Assembly: GCA_030549495.1 (NCBI GenBank)
Contig: JAUIRK010001047.1
Location: forward strand, 744,001 to 808,000
Origin: Nectonema munidae
Taxonomy: Eukaryota; Nematomorpha; Nectonematoida; Nectonematidae
Direction: 5' to 3'
Length of the DNA stretch: 64,000 bases
Position numbers and translations under genes: made by a program. This document shows positions 45,094 to 60,000 of this stretch, piece after piece (positions within the stretch are counted from its first letter, which is position 1; the number at the start of each line of letters is the position of its first letter). Under the pieces are notes generated by a model that saw nothing but the letters and a program-made list of their open reading frames with translations, ran no database searches and was not told the origin of the DNA.

Positions 45094-48000
45094 GTAATTT
45101 TACATTTTCACTCTATTTTGTCATTTTTATTCCACATTAAAGCAGTAACATATATCGTAAAAATGCACACAATTTTATTTCACTTTTATGGTAGAGGAGC
45201 TACATTCTGTTTCTAAATATTAACTCTTATTTTTCAGATTTTAGTTTATTGGCATAATTTTGAGAAAAATAAAAAGTATTTTACTTACTGGGAGTGAACA
45301 TAATTTGTAGGATAAAGAACTTTTCTTATATCATAATTTTTGTGATATTTAATGATTACTACAAAAAAAGTAGTTAAGTGTAAAATTTTTAAAACAGAAA
45401 AATAATTTAAACCAATAAAAGTAATACTTGTAATGTATTAATAATATATTTGGCGGCACCTTCAACGAATCGTACGGCACACTCTAGTTTTTTATGTATT
45501 AGACGTATAGAAAAGATTAACATTTTGGAATCTATTTTCTCCCTTAAAATACTTACTTCTTTTTTTCTCCAGAAATTGTTTCCTCGTCGAAAATTTTCTT
45601 CAGATTTCCATTCTGGAAGCTAAAGGCATTCCTGCAAAAAAGAATTACTTCTGTGAGATTTACTTGGATAATGTTTTTTCTGGAAAAACCTCCTCCAAGC
45701 TGAAATCCGATGTCTGTCTATGGAGCGAAACATTCAACTTTGAGCACCTTCCAAATTCATTTTCCCTTTGCGTGAGTGTTTTTCGAGAGCGTTGGCGTAA
45801 AAGCCGTAAAAATGGTCACGCGAAATCTTCTCCGATTGGTAAGAACCCATTTTGCATTCTTTCACAATGAAAAATCAGAGAGGAATTTTGTACAAATATC
45901 TGAACTTTTTTTAAATTAAAAAGGCACTTTTTTACGGGCAAAATTTTTTGTGTCTTCAATTTTTCACCTTTAAACTAATTTATATTTGTAAAGATTTAAT
46001 AAAAAAATTTTATATAAAGTACACACATGTATCATTATGCGCCTCTAAAGTTTTGTCTAGCAAGAAAGTATTAATTAATTATTATTCAAGCACTTTAAAA
46101 AGTCACTTTTGTTATCAAGTTTTTAAATATATGCCTAATTATTTTAAAAATGGATTGAAAGCAATGCTTCGATTTTGTCTTCGATAAAACGAATTTATCG
46201 ATGATACACTAAAAATTTATATCAAAATATTTTTTCCGCTCAATTGAAAAAATGATAAAAACAATTTTTTTGCGATATAGAAATATTATTTATGGGAGCG
46301 CGAAAGTTTTGCCCCACTTTTTAGCTCTAGCTTGGTCTCTCTCTACAACACTTTTGTGAATTCACTACCCTTACCTCATTTACTTTGTCAGTTTTGCATA
46401 TATGAGGGAGGGGCAGGCGGGCTAGCCGTTCTATACCAAATAATTTTGGCCGGTAAAGATAGTATAGCTTTATATCTATTATTTTCAATAATATATATAA
46501 TATATAGCTTAACCCTTTCACGCACAATGAGATACCAATGTCCTAAAATCTTAAGTTGATTCAAAAATTCATTGAGAAAGAAAGTTTCATTTTCATTGAG
46601 TGTTTATATACCTTAAAACGAACGACTTTTCTTTTATTGGACAGCGGTGTCCCATTGTACCAGGAAGGGTTAAAAAGGTGCATACTTAAATAAATTTCTA
46701 TAAAAATAAATTTCTTAATAAATAAAATGAGTATATTAATTGGGTATGTTCAGAGTAAATACATCCACCCCACCCCATAATTTGAATGCAAGCAATGTGA
46801 TAGTCCTCTTTTTCTTTTTAATTTCAATTTTTTTTATTTCTTTTGCTTCAAAGGATGTGTTCACATTCCCTTGCAAGACATATCCTCAAGTTGCTTCAAC
46901 GAAAAATGGTATCCCCTTGAACTGCTCACCACCAACAACAGTCATAATAACAATCCTGGCGCTGACGTCTGTCAGTGTGGGGGTGCAGACTCAACTCATC
47001 ACCCTCACCACCAAGGAACGATGTATACGGTCTTGAATCCTCTTCTTTTTTCCTCATCTCTGCGAGACTTTCCTCCCTCTCAGTCGGTAGCCATGTGCGT
47101 TAAGAAGTGCAGTCCTTGTCAACCTCCTCTTCTACACGATGAACTTTTCTCGAAAAAATCTTCATCCGTTTTCCTTCCATCCTCCACTAACCTTCCATCG
47201 ATTCGGATTAAGGCGCGCTTTCAAACTCTCAGAATTTTTCCTCTCAAATTTTATGAAACTTTTTTGAAGGTAAGCATCTAAAAGACTACCATGGATAAAG
47301 ATTCTCTGGAAAATATAAAATTGATTTTACTATTTCATTAATTTTAACTTATTCACCGTATTTTATTTTATGTATCTAACAAACTGCTTCTAATGAAAAC
47401 CTTTATAGCGAAATTATATTGCATTAATTGTGGATCTGTTGTGTGTTGATTATATTTGAGCGTTTCGGTGATAAATTTTTTAAGCGCGTCTGGGTTGTCA
47501 ACAATGTTAGGAAAAGTCTTCATCTTTCTTAAGAAAAATCTGGTTTTTGGTGCAAAGCTTGTTTTGTTTTTTTTATAAAAGTTAAAAAGATCTCTTTAAA
47601 ATTTTTAATTTGATAGCGAAAACATCAAGAGTTTTATATTGTATCTAAACTAACATATTTATTTTTTAGAAAAATTTGTGAGTTTTCATCAGTTTTGTAT
47701 CTTTTGAAGTAGAAAACCCTATTTCTTGTGTTGAGAAAAGTGTGAGAACTCGCTCTCTTCAATTATCCAATGACCGATAGATTATAGACAATGCCTATTG
47801 CAAACTCCTTCATGCATTATAATAAAAACTGCAATTATTCAAATAATTTTTAAATTTGAAACAAAATTCAACTGCAATTAAAATTTTCTCCTTTTTCTAT
47901 CTCACTTGAATTTAAATGTAAATATATATATTTTTTTAATTTTAGCATTACTTTTTATCTGAATTTAAATTGAATTTCATGCTCACGCATATACCTTCAT

Positions 48001-51000
48001 TTATGGGTAGGAGACGATGGGTCATTGCCATCCACCCTTTTCCTTACATTTACTCCTTCTATTTTTGGCCTTTGTATTACCTCAAACAAAACAAATTTTT
48101 AGAAGAAAATGCATAGCTTTGATGCTTTTAGATTAACACAAATGGGTTCAGCTATTCGTTTCTCCCGAATCATTTAAATTTGATATTGACTATTGGATTG
48201 CTGGAATCACTCAACATTCCCTCCCCGCTTCACACGAAGCTGAACTTAGTAAAGGTGTGATCATTTATTGCTTATGGATCACTGAATGTGTACAAATAAT
48301 TTTGCGACTATGGATCTTTTACATCAAATCCCCTCCTCCAGTTGATTTTTAAAAAAGTTTTTTTATCGATAAAGGTATAAATGTTTATCCATAGTGTTCT
48401 GCCAAATCCTTGCTTTAAGTTAATTTTAAAAGAGTTAATCGATAAAAGTTAACTTATAAAATTGAAAAGTATATTCCAAATACGCCACTCGACGCCCCAT
48501 AGTATAAATATAAAGGTGATATTTTACATGATGTATATGCCTTTTGAATTAGTTTCTCTCTCATCACTACTTGGAGGTGTGTCAGTTTATGGAGCCTTTG
48601 ATCTCTGTGAAAGTGAAACAGGAAGTATCCGTTTCTTTTCTGCGCGTCTTCCAATCCTTGAACAAGTCGCACGAATTTCTCACAGACATCATTCTCAACG
48701 AACTCACTAAGGATGGGGGTAAAGGATTTTTTTATCTTTTTTTTGCGAATTCAATCCTAAGATATATTATATAAAAAAATGGCGAATGCAAGAAGGTTTC
48801 ATCCTTAATTTTGCTCAATTAATAATACTTTTTCTTATTAGTACTCTTAAAAAAGTTGATTGTTATGATTGATTACCATCTTTTTCCCGATTTTAACTAA
48901 CATGGTTATCTTCTTGGATCTATTAATCGTGGGATACCTGTATATCGCTTTAACACAGTTTCTAAACTTTTTTCAGATATCCACCTCAATACAAGGAAGG
49001 CGTGTCTCGTCTATAAATTACGATGAATATTTATGCAAATTATATGTTTCGAAAACTTGTATATTTTAAAACAATCTTATTGGCGTAATTATTTGATTGA
49101 CAAGTGATAACACTTCTAAAGTCGCAATTGAAAAAGTGTACCCAAAATATTTATAAAATCTTTTTTAGGTCAAGGTGTTATATTTTCATAAAAAAAATAT
49201 TATTTTAAAGTATATTTTTAAAAGTGGGGGTACCACTGCCTCAACCCGATTGGTTAATCCATCCCTGGTCCATGCATATAAAAGGTTAAATAACTCTACT
49301 AAGATATATAAAGAGTGATTTTTAGCTACATATGGCATCTTTTTATAGAAAGTGAAAGCCTAACTTTTCGCGGAAACTCAATCTCATCCAAGGCCATGGA
49401 GACTTATATGAAGAGCGTGGCTTCTCAGTACTTAGCCGCCACACTGGGTCACTTTGTCACAACGGTCATTTCCTCGAATGCCAGCTGTGAAGTCGACCCC
49501 ACCCGCATTAAAGGCGTAAAGTCAGAGTTGGCAAAGAATCAACATAATTTGATTGTTCTCTGTGAAAATGTTTGGCATAAAATCATCACTTCAACAAAAT
49601 ACTTCCCCAAGTAAATTTAGTTTAATAAATTTCTAGTTTAATTATAGTGCAAATATATTAAAAAAATATTGAGAATTACTTATGGATGAATTTGGCGTCT
49701 ATAAAATTTTCGACAAGAAGTATATTTAGACATACAAATGGCCTATATGATCTGTTTGGCTATGTCGAAATTGTTATGGTAGAAAATTTTCAAATATATT
49801 CTTTGAATGAAATTTTGTGTTGCATTTAATAAAGCCTCATTTTATTTTAGTATTCTAACAACAGTAATCTTCTAACTGTTTCCAAGAAATGAAAATTGTC
49901 CGTTTTAAATATATAAAATTGCATTGAACAAGAGAGCCGACAATTGCGATTCCGGATCCTCAAAGGATTAGTGAAAGATGATTTATGCTTTTCAATTTTA
50001 GTTATATAACTTGTTTTATTAACTAGTGTTCGCCTATAGGTTGGGGTTTACTTCACATTTGTCGCATGTATTCAAATAACTTTTATTTTACAGGGAGTTA
50101 TCACAGCTTTTTGGTTGCATTCGCCTTCGCCTAATTTCGGAAGGTAAAGGCGAGAGTATTGTCGAAAATTTCATCTCTTCCTGCATCTTTCTTCGATTCC
50201 TGTGCCCATGCATTTTGTCGCCAAGTTTGTTTGGCCTCGTTAAAAACTTGCCCAATCCGAAAGCTTCTCGCAATTTGACTCTAATCGCCAAAACCATCCA
50301 AACCCTGGCCAATTCAGCTAAGTAAGCGCAATCTTATCACGAACATAAAAATATCATTTTGTCTTTTTGTATATTACAGAAGTTAAAATAGCAGCGTAGA
50401 CAGAATCATAAGGCCATATGTGAATATATATATATAGAGTATCGTATTGAGAAAATTATTTTAGGAGGAGATCTTTTAAAAATAATCATCATAACGACAT
50501 GTTTATTATGAAAGGAGATCATATATTTACAAAATAAACTGGAAGTCAAATGAATTTGAAAATATCGATACTTCATTTTAACAAGGGCGCTATGGCTCAA
50601 CGCCTCTTGAATACGCCACTGTATATAGTAGCATGAATTCGGTTATAAATTGCTTATAATGAAGAGATATTTCATCAGTCGAAACAAAATTAAAATTATT
50701 TTTCATAAATACCATTTTTTCTATTTTCAATTGGATGTTGTCTTTTTAAACGTTCTATTTGTTATTCTAAAATAAAAAATAGAATTGAAAAGGTATATAT
50801 ATATCGTATATAAAAAATCAATACGCTAATTCAAAATTTTAGTTATACTTATGTTGTCGACAATATTCTCGTACAAATAAATTTCAAGTTTTCCTCTGCT
50901 CTCGAACAAAATTTCGTTTCCTGAACCCAGAGAGCGAAAGTTCGCGTGCGAAGCAACAGCAACCTACTCATTTAGTCCTGGTCAAGCATCTTGATTACAC

Positions 51001-54000
51001 TTGTTTAGTGCTTTGTAGTGAGGTATCGATAATCACAATTATTGAAAAGATGTCAAAACATATGAATCTTATGAGAAAAATTGTTTCATTTTTCGAGAAA
51101 TTCGGTATTCGAACAGCCTATCAAAACATATTGTTTTCGAGAATTGAGTACCCGTGCTGTATACGTATCATTACTGCATAATGCGTGCATATCACCAATA
51201 GAAATGGATACAGTTTCATGGTGTATCTCTTTTTCTCAAAGACTCACAAACTTCAGTCTAAGTCGATTTCTAAGTTTTTGGAATCCACGGCGCTCATTAT
51301 TTTAAATCCCACTTATCTCTCTCATACTCCAGTGTTTCATTAAACCATTTTGCGATATATTTATGTATAAAGGAGATGCAATAAAATTCCCACAAATTTA
51401 ACTAGGGATAAGGGTGTCGTGTTAGTGTGATTTCAGGCGGTATTCATATTGAATGAGTTCTGCTTTACAAAATTCTAGCAAATAAAGGGGAGAAGAAAAA
51501 CTTTGTTCAAAAGTCTACATGCTTTTGGTTTCCTCAAGATTCGCGTTAGTTGTACAAGTAGTCTGCTAAGGTACTCTTTACAACGATATCATTCTTCGTT
51601 TATTTTACTTCGATAATTTTTTGTTTTGCTTTTGTTATTTTTGTATCGAGCTGAAGATCATTTCAATTTTTTATAGTCTTCAGCCAGTGTTGTTAGATCA
51701 TCCATTTTTCGCAAAATTCCCTATTTTTTCTAAATCTGTGCTAGTCTGTTTTTAAATGTGCAAATAAAGTAAATTTTAAATCCCGTTATTACTCTAGTTC
51801 AATGCTTCGCAAACTTTCTTACCCTAGAGCACACCTATGAAATAACTGAAACTTTGAAGCGCACCATCGGTCATAAAATTTTTAAATAAAATATATAAAG
51901 AATTTTAACCGAAAATTTAACCACATTTAAACTTTCAATATTTTTCTGAAAGATTGTGTATTTGGTTATTTTCTAAGTGAGGTGTAAAACTTATATTTTT
52001 ATAATAAACAATTTTTGCTACTTTTTCGTAAATCTCTTATACTTCAGTACGGAAGTTTTAAGCAACTGACTAATAAGTCATTTTATTTGTAACATATAAT
52101 AATGTAAAGTCAAAATAATAATCAAAAATTCTACTTAAATCAAAAAATTCCTATATATTTGAGTGACTACATTGTATAAGCATTAATTTTTCTAATTTTA
52201 AGCAAAAATTATTTTTGAAATAATTTTTTCGATTTGTCTTCTCATATCTAATATTATATATATAATATGATGGGATGAAAATTACACATACTTACATTGT
52301 TATTTTTTTGCCAGATTTGGGTGTAAAGAAAATTATATGATTTTTATGAATGGATTTGTGGAAAGAGAAACTCTTGCAATGAAAACTTTTTTATACACTA
52401 TTTCCACGGACATCGCTAAAGGCAGTGACTCTTCCACTTTTCAGAATCCCTCAGCCTTTTCTTCTGGAATGGTAGAAGATTTTAATTCTCAGTCATCATC
52501 ATCATCCATTTCTTCAGCACTGAACGCGAGTCCGAAAGGTTCGTTTTTATATTTATGAAATAACACATATGTTACATGGGTTAGGTTATAAGTTTTTTTT
52601 TCTTGAAAACCAAGATTTTTTTGGACAAAACTGTGTTGAAATTTTAACAAGAATATTTTGTAAAGTTTTGTAAAAACTTTTCATTTTTAAAAGAAAGCAT
52701 ACAGGTTTATTAGATCAAAACTTTATTATAAAATGCAACTCATTAGAAATTTTTAACAAAATAAGAATAAAGATAATTTATTTTCCTAAATTTTACTACT
52801 TTTTATCTGAAATAAAAGTGATCGATCATGTAAACAACAAAAATATTAAGGTAATTCTTAAGTTGCAAAACCCCTGAGTTTTATCGAGTTTTACGTTGGT
52901 TGAGTAGAATTGAAACCTTGTATATAATGGATATGAATTAAAATTTCAACATGCAGACATTTTATTTTATTCTTCAGGGGAAAGATGCTTCAATAATAAT
53001 TCAGAGAGAAACGAATCTCTAGAAGAAACAAGAAATGGCGTTAAAAAGCGTTACTTCTTCCAGAAGGAGGCGCACAATACCTTTCATTTCACTCATAAAG
53101 AACATCATCGCCGTCACCACTGCACAAAATCGAATAATAATAATTCTAACAAAAGCGACACCAAAAATATTTCGTCATCTCTTTTAACTCAGGCAACAAC
53201 AACTCCCACAAACAACATCAACACACTCAATTTCTCCAGACAAAGCTTCAATACGCGAAAAGAAATAGCCTTTCTATTTGCCAGATTTAAAGAAATTTTT
53301 GAACAAAATGCCAAACTCTGGGTAAATTTACCATTCAATCTTGATATTTGCTGCGATAAATTAATTTTTTGGGATGTAACTTCAATCTGATTTAGTGTAT
53401 TGACTCTTTTGTCATTAATTTTTTCTATTCTGTGTTCGATAAAACGATTTTATTGATACATTTAAAATTTATATCGATTTTCTCATTACAATTGGGAGCC
53501 CAAATTTTAGGGAAGAACTTGAGTTATAGGGTAATATTAAAGTACCTTTGACTGTGCCTTGTGGTTTTCGTCTTTTTTTAAGAATAATGTTTCATTTAAA
53601 AAGATGTTGTTGGCCCATTGATAAGGATTCTATTTATAGTTCATATTAATGGACAGTACCTATCATTTTTTTGCTAAAAAATAGGCTTTGAATGAGCTTT
53701 AATTTCAAAGAGGCTATCTTTTTTATTAACTTTTAAAGTTCAGTAGATAAGATATTGACGTTCTTTCACATATATATAATATATATTTGATAGAACACTT
53801 CCAGTTACTTGTTTATATATTGCGTTTATCAAGCTATTTATAAATAAAATCTCATACCATGCTAGTTGCTCCCCTTTTAATTCAGCTTCAGAATGGGTCT
53901 TTTTCCTAAAGTGGTTTTTATCGATCAAGATTTATTCTAAAAGTGTTTTTAATCATTTATAATTTTGAGATTGAATTTGCAAATTTATGAAAAATTTGTA

Positions 54001-57000
54001 AAAGCATTATATAAGTTTACATTCAAAGCAAGCACATTAAAAATTTTTAAGAGGGTATTCAAGGGTGGTCTTTATCTGTGTCATTACAATCTGTCAATAT
54101 TATTAATACTTTGATTTCCTTGGTTCAATTTTTTCTGCTATTTAATATAGAGATATCAATGAGAGGATTTTATATGTTCATTTTATTAAGTGTTTCACTA
54201 ATTATACATTTTATCTTTAAAAGTTGTTACGACTTTTCATCATCTCTCATTTAATCACTCATCTTTTCATCACTAAGGCACTTTATCATTGGACAGTTAA
54301 CCATTGTTCACTAATTACAATATTTTTGATGCTTACATGAAAAAGTTATTTTCTCTCCTCAAAAATATATATTTTTTTCAACGTCTGTATATACTTTTTT
54401 TGTAAAAAGATTCATAAATATGATCAATTGAAAAAATGAAAAGACCGAATTATCAAAAAGTAAAATGCTAGGTTGAAGAAAAAGAAGTTTAGTTCACAGA
54501 AAGAAAAGGATTTAGTTCCAAATAATAAAGAAGTGGGCCTTATTTGTAAACGCACTTTTTAAATCAATATTTATTCCACAAAAAACTGTAAAATGATGGA
54601 AAATATTCATTGAAATCAAATGAGATTGAAAGACTTTTCAATGCAGTGTACATAAATCTTTTTTATTTGTTTTTATATTTTGGTCATATTGCTTTATTAC
54701 CCACATTGATCGTGTGGATTTTTTACATACAAAGGGATTTTTAGGATATATAGTTTCATCATATATCTTTCATGAATCTTGATCCCGTAATATAATCTGG
54801 CACTTTTTATTAGGCTGTTCAAAATTTTCCTGTTCAAACGTTCACAGGCAAAAGAAAAAGAGAGTTGAAGAGACAAGTTTTTCAAGAAAACTTTTCTTGG
54901 CATGTTATAACCGATTTTTAGCCTGCATGTATGCCACGAAACATCCAACATTGTAATTGAGTAAAACCGGCCATCGATTAGTTTTACGACGACAAGTAAA
55001 CTCTTGTATTATGGAGTCAATTGTATCAACACCTTCTTTTGTCTCGTTATAATCCATTATAATGTTGGGTTTATCATATTCATTTAAGATCTCTACTTTA
55101 GAGTTCGAAGAACTAAGTAAAAGAACATTCTTTGCCTTTTTTGGAACAGGCACATTTTGTTTCTATGATCATAAAGTGTGAATATAGAAGGAACTTCTCG
55201 GTTTTTCCCAGATTTGAAAGTAACAGGGATTTCTTTTTTATTCGCTCTGATAGTCTCAAGGAGATTTATATTTTTCTTCAATAGCGCTACTGCAGAGAGT
55301 ATAAAAAGTGAAATATCAATCTGTGATTACTTCTTCTCCACTATTTTCATATGGTATCAGAAGTTTTGTGACAACATTACTTTCAAGATTTTTATGAACT
55401 GAACCATTTTTCCAGAATATATGTAAGAGTTTAGTCCAAACCCAGTTGACGATTCATACGCCCAAAAAATCGTTATGCCATATTTTCTAGGTTTTGAGGG
55501 CATATAAGTTCCACCGGGAATTTTTCCTCTATATCATTCAAGCTGCTCGTCTACTGTAATTAAGGCTTCTGGAATATAGTATTTACTAAGATTTGTATTG
55601 AAAATACTCGAAACTTCAGAAATGACAGTCAATCGATCATTCTCCTTCCTTTCCTCTCTATTCCGAGAATTGTCGAATCCTAGTATTCCCAGAAAAAATT
55701 TCAGTCTCGTTATATAGCCTTATAAAATGGACGGCTATGGGCGTCCACAATTATTGTAAATCGCTCATGTTCTCTTTATCACTTCCAGCTCTAATCAAGA
55801 GACCGAATCAAGCAAGAATTTCCTCGTACATAAAATTTTTCTTATAGTTAGTATACTTTTTGTCTTTCTAACAGACATGAAGCTCTATATCTGATAGCAT
55901 TAACTTTACGATTGGTGAACTTCAGAATATTTCTACTAATGAATTCAGAATAAAAGAGATGGAAAGAATCTTTTTCATTCAACAGATTTATTAACGTTTT
56001 TGATTTGAAATTAATAATATTCTTGATCTTGATCTTTTCGCAAAGGGTATACTAGAGTAAATTATGTTACCACAAGTTAAGGCTAAGGAAATATCTTCAT
56101 CTATATGAATCTAGAATTACCTCTACCTAAGTAACGTCTAATTACAGAATCCTTACCTTGTGCTATTTAAGGGCCAGCCTGCGATGGTTTTGTCATTACT
56201 TTCTTTTATCTTAGTTCAAGAATATAGAATTTAAGGATTAGTCTCAGAATCTTCGAAAAAACATGTATATCACTCTTATCATCTTCAACATCAGCCATTT
56301 CTTCATCACTCTCTTCTTGACTTTCATCGATATGGATTTCTTAAGAAATGATTTTTTTGCAACGAGAAAGGGTTATTATGCATTTTCCACAAAAGTAAGG
56401 AAAGAAAAAAGCTTACCAAGAAAAATCAATATTGAAACACTATAAAGATGTGAGACGCGAAAATGGTTTATTGATTAACTCGTCAAATCAGACTTTCATG
56501 CTGTGTCTTTTTCACAGACAATAGATGAAGATAATTAGACATCGTCCTAGCAGGAAATGATTAACGTACTAATCTTTACGATTGGAGATAAATTTTGACA
56601 GCATTACGCTTAAGGGTTAAGGAAATGACAAAATTTTAGTTCTGTTAAGTTGTTTAAAAAAACAACAAAATTTTCGATTCAAACAAATGAACATTCTAAT
56701 TAATCACGAAATCTAATTCCTTCTGCTTTATTTTAAAAAGTGTTTTGAATTAAGGGATGAAAAGGATATTTTTAAATCAATTGGATATTATCTGATTTTT
56801 TAATTCAAATTAAAAAAACACTAGTGTGCTAGCTTTACAAATTCAAGAAAATGAGCCCATTTTTTCAAGACAGTGACAAATTTTATTTAGTTGAAGTGTC
56901 CTACTCAGCCAGCAATGTTTTTTGATGATGTTTTCAAGCGGCTGTTTTGTAGATTTATTTTTCTTTTCATAATAAATTTCTTTGTAACAAGAGTATGCCT

Positions 57001-60000
57001 TCAACAAATCTGAAGCCATTTTAGAACTTCTTTCACATTTGGGTCATTAGATTCAAATATTTTGGTAGCGTTTTTAATGTTCGTAAAAGCTTCATCAAGT
57101 CTTTGTAGACGCAAGCAACCATTGGATGCTGCAGCTTCAGAAATTCTTCATCGGAGCTTTCATTTCTTGTTTCTTATTTTTCCATTTCAATCAATTCGCC
57201 CTTTATGAGTTCTTTCTTTTCATCATGAAGCTACTCATTCATGTTATCAAAATAAAATGAAGGCTATTAGGGTTGCTTACAATCTTTGGCTCTTCAAAAC
57301 TACCAGAACCATTAAAAACTGGAGGCGGCAAAATTTCATCCTGACTTTTTGTAGTATGCTCCTAGATACTAAGCCTTAAATATATCAATTACTCCTTGAT
57401 CCACGGGTAAAAGGGACGCAGTGTTGTTTTGGGTAAGAACATTACTTTGGTGTTTGGACAATGATATTGCATTTACATCAATTAACAAGAGAAATATTAA
57501 AAAGATGGCCTTTCTTTTTAGCAATATTTTTTCACATATCCCATGAAATTCTGTGAAAATTATTCTACAAATAAAGTAGCTGTATTATTCCATGCAATTT
57601 TGTTGGGGGTGCTTTTCTTCCTTTCTTTTTTATCATTTCCATTTATCGCTCGTAGCTTTTCTTCATGGCGAATGAACATCACTTTTATTTTGCATTCACC
57701 TTCAGCATTTCCACCAAAGAGCAGTGTTAATCGATCCTTTGCTGCGTTAAAAGCTGGCAATCTACATTTTCCATTGGAATTAAAAGTTATTTTCAAGCAC
57801 TATTTTTCAGAAGGGGTAGGATTTTTCATCAAATTCTAAATGTTGTATTTTCCTTCTTCAATGATGCTTTCTAATTGAGGAAACTTCTTATCAGAATCTT
57901 CATCTGCACTGGCTCGTTCTCACTGAACTTTGTGCTAAGCCAATTTGTCCTTTTATTGGAGATTATTAACTGATAGAATACATTTTCAAATTCCACCTTT
58001 TTACCATTTGCTGAAACGGTGGCACACTGTTCATATGAGTTTAAACTTATCAAAAAATATATAAATGCCTTTCTTAATTTTATAAATCGTCTCTTCAATT
58101 TACACAAACTTTTAATTAGTTTTCAAATACGTATAATATTAGAACTTGATTCTGGTCATTTGGATATGAATGTTACTATCTCGCTCGAAATGTATCCTGC
58201 TACTTAATACCTTGAATATTCTTACTTTTCAAGCTAGCTATTTTTTGATTGTTTCTTTTCATCGTATTGACCGTTGAAGTAAGAATAAAAATAAGCCACC
58301 GATACGTAGAGCAACAACGAGGGTCTCTTTGAAAGAACGAGCTCCTTACTGCATCAGTAATTCATCTAAAAAGAAAGAGAATAAATGAATGAGTTGTCTA
58401 GATCAGCAGATGATTGTTACAGAACGTTTTAACGAAGCCTAAGCTCAACGTACAACAGGATCGAATAAAAACGATTGCACTTCGTACACGGCCTACCCCC
58501 AACACCGAACCACGCCCGCGGAAAACGCTTTTAAAACGAATGTAACTAATATGTCATTTTAATTTGTTACTTTTTCATTGAATTTGTTTTTTTAAAGACG
58601 AGTCCATAATTCCGAGGTTTCGTAAAGTGGGGTTGTATTACTGTATACGTATATATTTATTTGACAATGTATTATTATTATTCAAAAATTTTCTTAGAAG
58701 TCTCCACGAATTTGTGAACTTTTGGAGATCATTTGCAAACTGGATGACATCTATAAGTGCCACAATTCCAAATCTACTTCTCACATGCATTTTACATCTA
58801 AGGAGAGTAATGTCTGTAATCTAAATAAGGAAATCTACGAAAAAGACACTTTCAACCTCAACAATAGCAATAAATCTTCTTTACAGCAGAACGGAAAAAA
58901 TGTTAATTCCAGAAAAAAACGTATTACTTTTCACTTTTATATCTTTTTTCCGATATTTTTTGAAATAATTATATTATTTGTTTATCAAATCAAAAACAAA
59001 GACTTGTTTACTCCTGTTCAAATAAAATCCTGGTATTTATTTTGAGTTTTAGAATTTCTTTTATTAAAATTAACGATTTTTATATTTTTTATAAAATTGA
59101 GTAAATGAACTTGATTTAAATATAGGTGTGTGAAATTTAAATGTTTAGAACCATTAACTGTATTAAAAATGTTATCCAATTAAATACCTTTTAATTTTTT
59201 GCCAATTTGAAATAATTTTAATTATATGTAAAGGGCTGAAGGGTCATTTCTTTGAAATAAAAAGGGCTTAGACAAATTATGAATAGGAGAGATTATCTCT
59301 AGTGGTGATTAGAGGCTACTAATTCGGTTTTATCCTATTCATTCAAAGCATTTAGTACTTCAACTTGATAATGAGTCGTGGAGTCCAGAATTTGTTTTAT
59401 TCAAATAAATTTGTTTGAAACTTTACTCTTTTTGTTTAATTTTAATTACAATTGGATTCGCCTTTTCAGGGAATAGTTTTCTGACATTAATCTTCTGTTT
59501 TTTTGAATGAATTTTCATATAACAAATAAAATGATTTTATTTTCTAAGCTAAGTAACATGTATATAATGCGAAAACACGTTAATCAGATCAACGTTTAAT
59601 TGAATGACAGTTCAAAACCCAATTAGATATTTAAAATTGCTAAACGGTTACCCTTTTTTATTTTGTAAGAAGATATCTTTATATCAATACAACGAAACCT
59701 CATATTCATCAATCATTCTTTCGGAGACTTCCTTTTTATCCTCATATTTATAATGATGTGTCTAAGTCACAAAAAATAAATTTTAAGATTTATAGCCAGA
59801 TATATAATGCTAAAACGTCAATCAGATCACCGTTTAATTGAGGGACAGCTCAAAAATCAATCAAATACTTTATAACCCTTCTATATTTTGAAAGAAGATT
59901 ACTCTCATCAGTACGACGAATCCTCGTATTCTTCAACCATTTCGTCGGAATCTTCCTCTTCATCTTCTCCTTCATCAGCATGCTCCTCACTTTACGTCTC

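Noticed and set aside
45440-45500. hAT-end-like CGTACGGCACACTCTAG
   Set aside because: Too short and no opposite terminus; could be chance.
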